NCBI GenBank assembly: GCA_030452985.1
Contig: JAKDLG010000022.1
Location: 1-45,042 of the forward strand
Reading direction: 5' to 3'
Length of the DNA: 45,042 nucleotides
DNA from: Humibacillus sp.
Lineage (GTDB): Bacteria; Actinomycetota; Actinomycetes; Actinomycetales; Dermatophilaceae
A program made the translations under genes and the position numbers. Below, piece by piece: positions 24,493-32,645 of this stretch (its first letter is position 1; every line of letters begins with the position of its first letter). The notes under the pieces were generated by a model. It was given only the letters and a program-made list of their open reading frames with translations, did no database searches and was not told where the DNA came from.

Positions 24493-25854
24493 ATGACCAC
24501 GACGTCGCCCGCCACTCACCTTCGCCCGCTCGCGCCCAGACCCTGGCTGCCGGGGGTCGTCCAGGACCGGGTGGCAGCGGTGGCGGGGCCCGCCGCCGCA
24601 CTGTCGGCGGCCGAGCTGCAAGCCGAGGTCGAACGGCTCGTGCAGGAGAGCCACCGAATTCACGACGTCGAATGCCTGAATTTGAACCCGGCGACGAACC
24701 TGATGAACCCACGGGCGGAGGCGCTGCTGTCGGCGCGCATCGGGTCACGAGCCTCGCTCGGCTATCCCGGAGACAAGTACGAGACCGGTCTGGAGGCCAT
24801 CGAGCAGATCGAGGTGCTGGCCGCGCAGCTCGCCGCGCAGGTGTTCGGCGCCGCCTACGCGGAGGTCCGGGTCGGGTCGGGCGCGCTCGCCAACCTCTAC
24901 GCCTTCATGGCCACCTGCCGACCGGGCGACACCATCATCGCGCCGCCGGCCACGATCGGAGGCCACGTGACCCACCACGCCGACGGCGCGGCCGGGCTGT
25001 ACGGGCTGCAGACCGTGGCAGCACCGATCCGGGCCGACGGGTACACCGTCGACATCGACGCCCTGGCCGCCCAGGCCTGGCAGGTTCGGCCGCGGCTGAT
25101 CACGATCGGGGGGAGCCTGAACCTGTTCCCGCACCCCGTGGCGGCGATTCGGCAGGTGGCCGACGAGGTGGGGGCCAAGGTGCTGTTCGATGCAGCCCAC
25201 CAGTGCGGCATGTTCGCCGGCGGGGCCTGGCCGAACCCGCTCGACCAGGGTGCGCACCTGATGACCTTCAGCACCTACAAGAGCCTCGGTGGCCCCCCAG
25301 GGGGGTTGGTGGTCACGAACGAGCCCGACCTGGCCGAACGGATCGAGGCGATCGCCTACCCGGGGCTGACCGCCAACTTCGACGCCGGCAAGACGGCCGC
25401 CCTCGCCGTCACCCTGGCCGACTGGCTGGCGGCCGGTACCGCTTACGCGGCCGCGATGGTGTCGACCGCACACGGCCTCGCGGAAGCGCTGAGCGAGATC
25501 GGCATCCCCCTTTTCGCCGCCGACCGTGGGGTCACCGAGTCGCACCAGTTCGCCGTTCTCGCCGGCCGGTACGGCGGTGGTCAGACGGCCGCCCGTCAGC
25601 TGCGCAAGGTGAACCTGCTGGCCTGCGGCATCGGCCTGCCCGTCGACCCCGTTCCCGGTGACCTGAACGGCCTGCGGCTCGGCACCCCTGAGGTCGCCCG
25701 TCTCGGCATGACCGCTGCCGACATGCCCACGCTGGCCGGCTTCATTGCCGCCGGCCTCGACCCCGAGGCCGATCACGCGGCCATCGCCAGGCAGGTCACG
25801 CAGTGGCGCTCGGGCTTTCGCAACGTCCACTTCACGGCCGCCCCGCCGGCTTGA
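24493..25854 (+). CDS. Serine hydroxymethyltransferase-like PLP enzyme
   Basis: A 453-residue fold-type I PLP enzyme close to serine/2-methylserine hydroxymethyltransferases. Family-type motifs are NLNPATNLMNPRAEALLSARIGS, GYPGDKYETG, RVGSGALANLYAF, ATIGGHVTHH and FDAAHQCGMFAGG. The Schiff-base Lys is in FSTYKSLGGPPGG. Housekeeping GlyA has THKTLRGPRGG at this point, so this looks like a divergent paralogue acting on a substituted serine or aldol-type substrate. The start ATG 24493 has AGGAAG six bases upstream. It lies beside the decayed PucR regulator and a dyad at 24350. Exact substrate unknown. Confidence 0.83.
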   Translation: MTTTSPATHLRPLAPRPWLPGVVQDRVAAVAGPAAALSAAELQAEVERLVQESHRIHDVECLNLNPATNLMNPRAEALLSARIGSRASLGYPGDKYETGLEAIEQIEVLAAQLAAQVFGAAYAEVRVGSGALANLYAFMATCRPGDTIIAPPATIGGHVTHHADGAAGLYGLQTVAAPIRADGYTVDIDALAAQAWQVRPRLITIGGSLNLFPHPVAAIRQVADEVGAKVLFDAAHQCGMFAGGAWPNPLDQGAHLMTFSTYKSLGGPPGGLVVTNEPDLAERIEAIAYPGLTANFDAGKTAALAVTLADWLAAGTAYAAAMVSTAHGLAEALSEIGIPLFAADRGVTESHQFAVLAGRYGGGQTAARQLRKVNLLACGIGLPVDPVPGDLNGLRLGTPEVARLGMTAADMPTLAGFIAAGLDPEADHAAIARQVTQWRSGFRNVHFTAAPPA

Positions 25855-25872
25855 GTCGCTCGTCGGTTCGCG

Positions 25873-25886
25873 CGCAAGAGCTTGCG
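25873..25886 (+). terminator. Small hairpin after the SHMT-like gene
   Basis: CGCAAG-AG-CTTGCG, a six-base perfect stem 18 bases beyond the stop codon. It is a weak terminator candidate. Confidence 0.3.
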
Positions 25887-25923
25887 TGCTCCGGCCGGCT
25901 TCGTGCGCGCTGGGGTCGGTGAC

Positions 25924-26472
25924 ATGCTGGATCACATGACCTCCTCTCGAGCTGACACCACGAAGTCTCTGCTGCGCGACGGCTTCGGTCGCGTGCTCGA
26001 AGGTGTGCCGGCGGTCGTCGACGGTCTCTCGAACGACGAACTGCTCTGGCGCCCGGACGGCGACGCCAACAGCGTCGCGTGGTTGCTCTGGCACCTGGCC
26101 CGGCAGGCCGACGTGCAGATCGCCGGTCTGGCCGAGGCCGACCCGGTCTGGAAGGAGCAGGGCTGGCTCGAGCGGTTCGCGCTCCCGTACGACCCCACGT
26201 CCATCGGCTACGGCATGTCGTCGGCGGACGTCGGCGACTTCACGATCGCGGACCCGGCGCTGTTCGCCGGCTACCAGTCGGCCGTGCACGACCGCACCCT
26301 CTCGCTCGTCGACTCGCTCACCGACGACGACTACGACACCGTCATCGACGACCGGTGGGACCCGCCCGTCACCATCGCCGTCCGCATCGTCTCGGTGCTC
26401 GACGACGCCATCAAGCACCTCGGTCAGGCCGAGTACGTCAAGGGCCTGGTCGAACGTCGTCGGACGTCATGA
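25924..26472 (+). CDS. DinB/DUF664-family protein
   Basis: A 182-residue four-helix-bundle protein of the DinB-like superfamily (DUF664 type), whose members include mycothiol-dependent enzymes. WLLWHLARQADVQIAGL supplies the usual metal-binding histidine. VSVLDDAIKHLGQAEYVKGLV gives the last helix with its histidine. Actinobacteria use mycothiol, so a thiol-transferase role is possible but unproven. The start is ATG 25924 or ATG 25936; neither has a strong ribosome site. The CPBP protease gene follows after 52 bp. Confidence 0.8.
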   Translation: MLDHMTSSRADTTKSLLRDGFGRVLEGVPAVVDGLSNDELLWRPDGDANSVAWLLWHLARQADVQIAGLAEADPVWKEQGWLERFALPYDPTSIGYGMSSADVGDFTIADPALFAGYQSAVHDRTLSLVDSLTDDDYDTVIDDRWDPPVTIAVRIVSVLDDAIKHLGQAEYVKGLVERRRTS

Positions 26473-26491
26473 TGCCCGACCCACGATTGGG

Positions 26492-26505
26492 TTAGGCATG
26501 CCTTG
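26492..26505. promoter_or_regulatory. Possible iron-box-like dyad before the CPBP protease gene
   Basis: TTAGGCATGCCTTG is nearly symmetric and resembles half-sites of DtxR/IdeR iron boxes (TTAGG). It stands 19 bases before the start codon. The match is short, so confidence is low. Confidence 0.25.
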
Positions 26506-26524
26506 GCGTGAGATGATATGAGGG

Positions 26525-27313
26525 ATGACAACCTCAGCGGCACCGACCGCGCCCTCCCCTGCCGCCGTCTCCGGTTCCGCTTCCGCTTTCACTGCTCCTG
26601 AACCGAATCAGCTGCGCCGGCCGGCCTTCTGGGCCACCGTCGTCGTCGTGCTCGTCCTGGTGGGTCTCAACGTGGCCGACCACGTGCTGGGCTGGGACAC
26701 GATGTGGCTCGGGCCGCTGGGGGCTGTCGGCCTGCTGGTCTTCGCCCGTGCCACGGGGCTCTCGTGGGAGCAGCTCGGGCTGGCCCGCCACACGCACGCC
26801 GCCGGTGTGCGCTGGGGCCTCGGTGTCATCGGCGTGGTCGCGATCATCTACCTCGGCGGGGTGCTCATCCCCGACACCCGCAGCGCCTTCCTCGATGTGC
26901 GCTACCACCTGCCTCCGGCCGGCGCGCTGCTCACGGCCTTCGTCATCATCCCGGTGGGCACGATCCTGCTCGAAGAGGTCGCCTTCCGCTCGGTGCTCTG
27001 GGGCGCCCTGGCCCGCCACCTGCGGATGTGGAAGGTGGTCGTCGGCTCGTCGCTGCTGTTCGGGCTGTGGCACGTCCTGCCCGCCATCGGCTCGGCCGGC
27101 AACGCCGCCGTCGGTGCCGCCGTCTCGGGTCTCGGCTCGTTCGCGCACATCGCCATCATCATGGGCACTGTCGTCTTCACCGCGGCCGGCGGGGTCGTCG
27201 CCGGTGAACTGCGCCGCCGTAGCGGGAGCCTGTGGGCCAGCGTCGGGATGCACTGGGCCACCAACGCGCTCGGTGTGCTCTTCGGAGTTCTCGCCTGGCG
27301 GCTCGCGGCCTGA
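26525..27313 (+). CDS. CPBP-family intramembrane metalloprotease
   Basis: A 262-residue membrane protein of the CPBP/CAAX-protease (Abi) family with about seven helices. The catalytic motifs are EEVAFRSVLWGAL (EExxxR), FGLWHVLPA and HWATNALGVLFG. The first 35 residues are Ala/Ser/Pro-rich and cytoplasmic. Such proteins cleave substrates inside the membrane or are linked to bacteriocin immunity; no partner gene is adjacent. ATG 26525 has GAGGG touching it, so spacing is poor and the transcript may be leaderless. A GNAT gene begins 13 bases after its stop codon, probably in the same transcript. Confidence 0.87.
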   Translation: MTTSAAPTAPSPAAVSGSASAFTAPEPNQLRRPAFWATVVVVLVLVGLNVADHVLGWDTMWLGPLGAVGLLVFARATGLSWEQLGLARHTHAAGVRWGLGVIGVVAIIYLGGVLIPDTRSAFLDVRYHLPPAGALLTAFVIIPVGTILLEEVAFRSVLWGALARHLRMWKVVVGSSLLFGLWHVLPAIGSAGNAAVGAAVSGLGSFAHIAIIMGTVVFTAAGGVVAGELRRRSGSLWASVGMHWATNALGVLFGVLAWRLAA

Positions 27314-27326
27314 TCGCCGCCCGACC

Positions 27327-27839
27327 ATGAACGTCGCGGTGCGACGGGCCCTACCCAGCGAGTTCGAGGCGCTCGGTGAGATCACCGCCAGTGCCTACGT
27401 CGGTGACGGCCTGCTCAGTGCCGTAACCGACAGCCCCTACCTCGGGGTGCTGCGAGACGTCGCCGACCGGGCGGCCACGGCCGAGGTGCTCGTGGCCGTC
27501 GACGGCGACGGCACCGTTCTCGGGGGAGTCACCTTCGTGGCCGGCCCGGGGCCCTACGCCGATCTGGCCCGCCCTGACGAAGCCGAGTTCCGCACCCTGG
27601 CCGTCGCCGGCACCAGCCGCGGGCTGGGCGTCGGCGAGGCTCTCGTACAAGCCTGCATCGACCGGGCGCGCGCCATCGAGGGATGTGCTCGCCTCGTGAT
27701 CTCGACGCAGCCGTCGATGACGTCCGCCGGAAGGCTCTACCGCCGTCTGGGCTTCGTTCGCATTCCCGACCGCGACTGGATGCCGGTGCCGCACATCACC
27801 TTGCTCACCTACGGTCTCGAGCTCGAACCGCTCGACTGA
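27327..27839 (+). CDS. GNAT-family N-acetyltransferase
   Basis: A 170-residue acetyltransferase with a complete GNAT core. The N-terminus is NVAVRRALPSEFEALGEIT, with strand EFRTLAVAGTSRGLGVGEALVQACIDRA forming the acetyl-CoA loop (the canonical second-Arg pattern RxxGxG is present as RGLGVG). LVISTQPSMTSAGRLYRRLGFVR closes the fold. Substrate unknown. The start is ATG 27327, 13 bp after the CPBP gene; no ribosome site is apparent, suggesting translational coupling. Confidence 0.87.
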   Translation: MNVAVRRALPSEFEALGEITASAYVGDGLLSAVTDSPYLGVLRDVADRAATAEVLVAVDGDGTVLGGVTFVAGPGPYADLARPDEAEFRTLAVAGTSRGLGVGEALVQACIDRARAIEGCARLVISTQPSMTSAGRLYRRLGFVRIPDRDWMPVPHITLLTYGLELEPLD

Positions 27840-27980
27840 GTCAGCCGCCCGCTGCCTCCTGCGACGGTGGCCTGGGTCATGGTCTCGCTCCTGCGGCGAT
27901 AACGCGTCAACCCGCTGGCCCGACCAGCCCGACAGGGCCGGATGCCGCAGTGGTGGCGCGGCGTTCTGGGGTGAGGCAGG

Positions 27981-28337
27981 GTGGACAAGGTGAGCGTGAC
28001 CATCGACGACGTTCGTGAGGTGGCCGGGGGGCTGCCCCGGTCGACCGAGATGCTGGCGGCCGGCCGGTTGAAGTTCCGGGTCGGCCGGGTGGTCTGGCTC
28101 GCCGTGTCGGCCGACCAGACCAGGATCGGTTTCGCGTTCCCGCGGGAGGAGCGCGAGGTTCTTGTGACGAGTGAGCCGGCCGTATTCCTGCTGCCGCGTG
28201 CGTCCGACCTGCGCTTCCACTGGGTGGAGGCCCGTCTCGACGCGCTCGACGTGGCGCGCCTGCGCGAGATCGTTCTCGACGCCTGGCGCTTCGTGGTTCC
28301 GAGTGCGGTGGCGGTGGCCGGAGACGACACGGGCTGA
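27981..28337 (+). CDS. MmcQ/YjbR-family DNA-binding-fold protein
   Basis: A 118-residue protein of the MmcQ/YjbR family (CyaY-like fold, putative DNA binding). The order TIDDVREVAGGLPRSTEML, RLKFRVGRVVWLAVSADQTRIGFAFPREER, and LRFHWVEARLDALDVARLREIVLDAWRFVVP is family-typical. The start is GTG 27981; another GTG lies at 27990. The gene appears single, with 141 bp before it and 184 bp after it. Its biological role is unknown. Confidence 0.8.
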   Translation: MDKVSVTIDDVREVAGGLPRSTEMLAAGRLKFRVGRVVWLAVSADQTRIGFAFPREEREVLVTSEPAVFLLPRASDLRFHWVEARLDALDVARLREIVLDAWRFVVPSAVAVAGDDTG

Positions 28338-28521
28338 GAGTGCCCGGCAATCGACGAGAAACCTGGTTGGCGTGTGAACAGGCCGGGTATGTCGTTCCTT
28401 TGACCTCATGGACGATCAGGTGAGCGGTGAGCCTTTCGCGCTTTCCGTAAGCGGTGGTATACGGTCCATGTCGCGGGGTCGCGCGCGCGCTCCTGCCCTC
28501 CTTACGTGAATTGAGAACCCG
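28338..28521. other. Intergenic spacer with a small dyad
   Basis: CCGTA and TACGG flank AGCGGTGGTA in the middle of this spacer, ahead of the PLDc_N-SHOCT gene. No convincing -10/-35 pair could be assigned. Confidence 0.3.
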
Positions 28522-28917
28522 GTGGACAACTACCCCCTGCTCAACCTCTTCCTGACCATGCTCTACCTCTTCCTCTGGATCGCCTGGATCATGGTGGTGT
28601 TCCGCATCATCGTCGACATCTTCCGCAGTGACGATCTCGGCGGCTGGGGCAAGGCCGGATGGATGCTCCTCATCCTGGTCATCCCGTGGCTGGGCGCCCT
28701 CATCTACCTGATCGCCCGCGGCTCGGGAATGTACTCGCGCGACGCGAAGCAGGCCGAGGCCAGCCGTGACGCGATGGCCACGTGGATCGCCCAGTCGCCC
28801 AGCGCTCCGGCCACGGCGACTCCGGCCGACCAGCTCGCCAAGCTGGCCGAGCTGCACCAGTCCGGTCACCTGACCGATGAGGAGTTCGCTCAGCAGAAGG
28901 CCAAGGTTCTCGCCTGA
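28522..28917 (+). CDS. Small membrane protein, PLDc_N plus SHOCT domains
   Basis: A 131-residue protein with two hydrophobic helices (LFLTMLYLFLWIAWIMVVF and GWMLLILVIPWLGALIYLIA) forming a PLDc_N-type membrane module. The linker carries Ala/Thr/Pro-rich sequence, and the C-terminal SHOCT motif is DQLAKLAELHQSGHLTDEEF. Such proteins are common in actinobacteria and of unknown function; SHOCT is thought to mediate oligomerisation. The start is GTG 28522 (MDNYPLLN). A strong terminator hairpin follows at 28930, so it is the last gene of its transcript. Confidence 0.85.
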   Translation: MDNYPLLNLFLTMLYLFLWIAWIMVVFRIIVDIFRSDDLGGWGKAGWMLLILVIPWLGALIYLIARGSGMYSRDAKQAEASRDAMATWIAQSPSAPATATPADQLAKLAELHQSGHLTDEEFAQQKAKVLA

Positions 28918-28929
28918 GACCAGCCGATC

Positions 28930-28973
28930 CCGCCGGGTCGCGCCCCCCGAACGAGGGGGACGCGGCCCGGCGG
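28930..28973 (+). terminator. Strong GC hairpin terminator
   Basis: The arms are CCGCCGGG (28930-28937), CGCG and CCCCC, paired with GGGGG, CGCG and CCCGGCGG (28966-28973) around the loop CGAACGA. A short TTT follows. It begins 12 bases after the PLDc_N-SHOCT stop. Confidence 0.8.
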
Positions 28974-29218
28974 CGTTTCACCCCAGAGCTCCTCGTCCTG
29001 GACTCTCCCGTCGACACCCTGGGCGCAGCGCAGTGGCGCAGTGATCTCGCCTGCCCCACCCAGCGGCATCCCGCATCGGTGAAAAACCCGCCGACGTCAA
29101 GTCGAGGGATCCGAGGGTCGTGGCCCTACGATCGAACGCGTGAGGGCTGACGGGTTCGTCCGGCAGCCGCAAGGCATCAGTCACCGTTCGATCGGTGCGG
29201 ATCAATGCGGGGAGCATC

Positions 29219-30520
29219 ATGGAGCAGAACGTCTTCCGGTCTCAGCTGAACCGGCGCTCGCTGTTCGCCCTCGGCGGGGCAGCCGCGGTGACCGGCGCTC
29301 TGGCGGCGTGCGGTGGCAACACCGGTCGAGAGACCGCCACAAACGGCGGTGCCACGGGCGGTGGCGGCAAGGTCACCCTCAACCAGTGGTACCACCAGTA
29401 CGGCGAGCAGGGCACCCAGCAGGCGGTCGAGAGGTACGCGGCGGCCTACCCGAACGCCACGGTCAAGGTCAGCTGGAAGCCCGGCGACTACGACCAGTCG
29501 ACGGCCGCCTCACTTCTGACGGATGCCGGCCCCGACGTGTTCGAGTACGGCAACGGCCCGACCATCGACATGATCAAGGGCGGCCAGGTCGTCGACCTCA
29601 CAGACGCCTTCGGCGACACCAAGAGCGACTTCAACGACTCGGTACTGAAGCGGGTCACCTACCAGGACAAGATCTGGGCCATCCCGCAGGTCATCGACAT
29701 GCAGCTGCTCGTCTACCGCACGTCGATGCTCGACAAGGCCGGGGTCAAGCCCCCCGAGACCGTCGACGACCTCATCGCTGCATCGAAGAAGCTGACCACC
29801 GGTGACGTGAAGGGCCTGTTCGTCGGAAACGACGGTGGGGCCGGGCTGCTCGGCGGCCCGATGCTCTGGTCGGCCGGCTTCGACTACCTCACCGACGACA
29901 ACGAGTTCGGCTTCGACGACCCGCGCGCGGCTACGGCCCTGGGCAAGCTGCGCGAGCTGTGGCAGAGCAAGTCGATCCTGCTCGGCGCCCCCAAGGACTG
30001 GTTCGACGCGTCGGCCCTGACCTCGGGCCTGACCGCCATGCAGTTCACCGGGCTGTGGACCTTCCCCGACATCAAGAAGGGCCTCGGTGACGACTTCGGG
30101 GTGATGGCCTGGCCCAAGCTCGACGCCAGCGGCAAGGACTCGGTGCCCGTCGGGGCGTACGGGTCGTGCGTCAGTGCCAAGAGCCAGCACGTCGACGAGG
30201 CCAAGGCCTTCGCCAAGTGGCTCTGGGTCGACCAGACCTCCTTCCAGCTCGACTTCGCCACCGCCTACGGCTTTCACATCCCCTCGCGCACCAGCCTCAT
30301 CCCGAAGGCCGCCACCCTCAAGGCGGGTCAAGCAGCGGAGGCCGCGAAGCTCGCGACCGAGGTCGGTCACGCCCAGTCGCCGCTGCTCTGGACCCCGAAG
30401 AGCAACACGGCGTTCGGCGACATGATGAGCCGGATCGTCAAGGACGGCGCCGACCCGATGACCGAGATCACCAAGCTCAAGCCCATCGTCGACGCCGAGC
30501 TGAAGCGAGTGCAGGCCTGA
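29219..30520 (+). CDS. CUT1 sugar ABC importer, lipoprotein binding protein
   Basis: A 433-residue family 1 (MalE-like) extracellular solute-binding protein. The N-terminus NRRSLFALGGAAAVTGALAAC has a twin-arginine and a lipobox, so Tat export with lipid anchoring is likely. VTLNQWYHQYGEQGTQQAVERYAAAYP, DVFEYGNGPTIDMIKGGQVVDLTDAF and FTGLWTFPDIKKGLG are family-like. The start ATG 29219 has GGGGAG four bases upstream; an ATC-rich upstream extension to GTG 29195 is unlikely. Two permease genes follow with overlapping ends, but no ATPase, so a shared MsiK/MalK-type ATPase elsewhere must power it. The sugar is unknown, perhaps an oligosaccharide. Confidence 0.9.
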   Translation: MEQNVFRSQLNRRSLFALGGAAAVTGALAACGGNTGRETATNGGATGGGGKVTLNQWYHQYGEQGTQQAVERYAAAYPNATVKVSWKPGDYDQSTAASLLTDAGPDVFEYGNGPTIDMIKGGQVVDLTDAFGDTKSDFNDSVLKRVTYQDKIWAIPQVIDMQLLVYRTSMLDKAGVKPPETVDDLIAASKKLTTGDVKGLFVGNDGGAGLLGGPMLWSAGFDYLTDDNEFGFDDPRAATALGKLRELWQSKSILLGAPKDWFDASALTSGLTAMQFTGLWTFPDIKKGLGDDFGVMAWPKLDASGKDSVPVGAYGSCVSAKSQHVDEAKAFAKWLWVDQTSFQLDFATAYGFHIPSRTSLIPKAATLKAGQAAEAAKLATEVGHAQSPLLWTPKSNTAFGDMMSRIVKDGADPMTEITKLKPIVDAELKRVQA

Positions 30521-31515
30521 CGACCCGGACGGACCCCCAGCCGGGCGGTCAGCGCGGCCCGGGCCCCACGGCATCCGCACGGGCGGCGAGCCCACAGCGA
30601 ACGCTCGGAGAGCGCCTTCGCGGGCGCCAGAACGTCAACCTGTGGTTCTGGGTGTTCGTCGGCCCGTTCGTCATCGGCCTGATCATCTTCGTCTACGTCC
30701 CCATCGTCTGGAGCCTCTACCTCTCCCTCTTCGAGGCGTACAACACCGTCACTCCGACGACGTTCGTCGGGTTCGGCAACTACGCCGACATGCTCGCCGA
30801 CCCGGCCTTCCGCCAGAGCCTGGTCACCTTCCTCGTCTTCGCCGCGGTGATCGTGCCTGTCACGTTCGTGCTGTCACTGACGGTGGCACTGCTCGTCGCG
30901 CGCACGACGTTCATGCAGGCCTTCTTCCGGTCGGTGTTCTTCCTACCGACGGCCTGCTCCTACGTGGTCGCCTCGCTGATCTGGAAGATGTCGATCTTCT
31001 CCGGCATCCGCTCGGGGCTGGCCAACGCCGTGCTCGGCTGGTTCGGCATCGACTCGATCCCGTGGCTGAGCATCACCGAACCGCCCTGGTACTGGCTGGT
31101 CATCGTGACGGCCCGGCTCTGGCTGCAGATCGGGTTCTACATGATCCTGTTCCTCGCCGGCATCCAGCGGATCAGCCCGAACCTCTACGAGGCGGCCGCC
31201 ATCGACGGGGCGCAGGGCTGGAAGGTGTTCCGGTACATCACCTTTCCGCAGCTGCGGGCCACCTCGACGGCCGTGCTGCTGCTGCTGATGATCAACGCCT
31301 TCCAGGCCTTCGACGAGTTCTACAACATCCTCTCGACCTTTGGCACCTACCCGCCCTACGCCCGGCCGCCGCTCGTCTACCTCTACTACACCGCGCTCGG
31401 CTCGGGTCAGGACTTCGGGCACGGCAGCGCCGGCGCCGTCATCCTCACGTTGATCATCGCCATCGTCGCGCTGACCCAGGGGCGGCTGCTGCGCCTCGGC
31501 CGGCGGGACGACTGA
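30517..31515 (+). CDS. CUT1 sugar ABC importer permease, MalF-type (probable CTG start)
   Basis: A 332-residue permease with six helices. The EAA loop is NLYEAAAIDGAQGWKVFRYITFP, which docks the ATPase. There is no ATG, GTG or TTG in frame between the preceding gene and the first helix. The only sensible start is CTG 30517, whose last two bases share the TGA of the binding-protein gene (CTGA, exactly like the common ATGA overlap). It gives MTTRTDPQPGG, an ordinary N-terminus. An alternative is a long in-frame overlap into the previous gene from GTG codons upstream, which would add non-conserved sequence. Function as the pore subunit is firm; the start is inferred. Confidence 0.87.
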   Translation: MTTRTDPQPGGQRGPGPTASARAASPQRTLGERLRGRQNVNLWFWVFVGPFVIGLIIFVYVPIVWSLYLSLFEAYNTVTPTTFVGFGNYADMLADPAFRQSLVTFLVFAAVIVPVTFVLSLTVALLVARTTFMQAFFRSVFFLPTACSYVVASLIWKMSIFSGIRSGLANAVLGWFGIDSIPWLSITEPPWYWLVIVTARLWLQIGFYMILFLAGIQRISPNLYEAAAIDGAQGWKVFRYITFPQLRATSTAVLLLLMINAFQAFDEFYNILSTFGTYPPYARPPLVYLYYTALGSGQDFGHGSAGAVILTLIIAIVALTQGRLLRLGRRDD

Positions 31516-32366
31516 TGGCCATCGTGCGCGGCCGCCGAGCCAGCCGGGTCGCCGGGTGGGTCCGCTACTCCGCGCTCGCCCTCGGCGCGGTGCTCTTCCT
31601 CATCCCCTTCTACCTGCTTCTGCGCAGCGCCTTCATGAACGAGGCCGACCTCGGCTCGCCGACCTTCCACTGGCTGCCGCCGCACTGGAACACCGCGAAC
31701 CTCACCGGCCTGTTCACCAACCCGGCCATCCCGATGGCCCGCAGCATGCTCAACTCGGCCTTCATCGCCGTGACCCAGACGACCGGGGTGCTCGTGCTCT
31801 CGGGGCTCGCGGGGTACGGCCTGGCTCGCATCCCCTACCGCTGGTCGAACGCGGTCTTCTACATCATCACCGCCACCCTGCTCATCCCGGCCGCCGTCAC
31901 GTTCGTGCCGAGCTTCGTGCTTGTCTCGACCCTGGGCTGGATCTCGACCCTGCAGGGCCTCATCGTGCCGGGCCTCTTCCAGGCGCTGGCCACCTTCTTG
32001 TTCCGGCAGTTCTTCCTCGGCTTCCCCAAGGAGATCGAGGAGGCTGCGTTCATGGACGGGCTCGGCTACTGGGGCACCTTCTGGAGGGTGGTGGTGCCCA
32101 ACTCCTACGGCTTCGTGGCGGCGATCGGCACGATCACCTTCATCGGCACCTGGAACGCGTTTCTCTGGCCGTTGGTCATCGGCCGCGACCAGGACTCGTG
32201 GACCGTGCAGATCGCCCTCTCGACCTTCCTCACCGCTCAGTCGGTGCAGGTCAGCCAGCTGTTCATGGCGGCGCTGGTGGCCATCGCCCCCCTGCTGCTG
32301 ATGTTCCTGTTCCTGCAACGCTGGATCGTCGAGGGCGTCGAGCGCTCCGGCATCGGCGGCGACTGA
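31515..32366 (+). CDS. CUT1 sugar ABC importer permease, MalG-type
   Basis: A 283-residue second permease with six helices. The EAA motif is EIEEAAFMDGLGYWGTFWRVVVP. LIPAAVTFVPSFVLVSTLGW and GTWNAFLWPLVIGRD are typical of MalG-like subunits. ATG 31515 shares its A with the TGA of the MalF-type gene (TGATG), so translation is coupled. It completes the importer with the lipoprotein and first permease. A nested inverted repeat follows immediately at 32368-32423. Confidence 0.92.
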   Translation: MAIVRGRRASRVAGWVRYSALALGAVLFLIPFYLLLRSAFMNEADLGSPTFHWLPPHWNTANLTGLFTNPAIPMARSMLNSAFIAVTQTTGVLVLSGLAGYGLARIPYRWSNAVFYIITATLLIPAAVTFVPSFVLVSTLGWISTLQGLIVPGLFQALATFLFRQFFLGFPKEIEEAAFMDGLGYWGTFWRVVVPNSYGFVAAIGTITFIGTWNAFLWPLVIGRDQDSWTVQIALSTFLTAQSVQVSQLFMAALVAIAPLLLMFLFLQRWIVEGVERSGIGGD

Positions 32367-32367
32367 G

Positions 32368-32423
32368 CGCCGCTTGATCTGCAGTCTGATCTGCCGTCAG
32401 ACCGGTGCGACCATCAAGCGGCG
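32368..32423 (+). terminator. Nested inverted repeat after the sugar permease genes
   Basis: The outer arms CGCCGCTTGAT (32368-32378) and ATCAAGCGGCG (32413-32423) are perfect 11-mers. An inner pair GTCTGA/TCAGAC lies between them. It begins two bases after the stop codon and is probably a terminator. A 24-base partial copy of its left side recurs at 32462-32485. Confidence 0.65.
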
Positions 32424-32461
32424 GATCAGTTGGCGAATGGTGTCGCCAGAGCGACAGCGAA

Positions 32462-32485
32462 CGCCGCTTGACGCGCAGTCTGATC
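32462..32485 (+). repeat. Second copy of the CGCCGCTTGA...GCAGTCTGATC element
   Basis: It matches 32368-32391 at 21 of 24 positions, 94 bases downstream. The rest of the spacer, 32486-32645, shows no recognisable feature. Confidence 0.6.
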
Positions 32486-32645
32486 GCCGACCCCGCGACG
32501 GGAACTTGCCACCCACCTGCTCGGCGGACACGTCGCCCGAAGGCCGTGGTCTGCCGTGCGCACTATCGATGAAGCGGTCAGGCACCGGGGTCTCGGCCAC
32601 GCTCTTGCGGTGAACTCGCCCATGGTGGTGAGGCGGCCGGTCGCT

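Noticed and set aside
24745..26418. A 557-codon open frame on the minus strand
   Set aside because: It is antisense to the SHMT-like and DinB-like genes; its Val/Gly/Asp-rich sequence is the usual shadow of GC3 bias.
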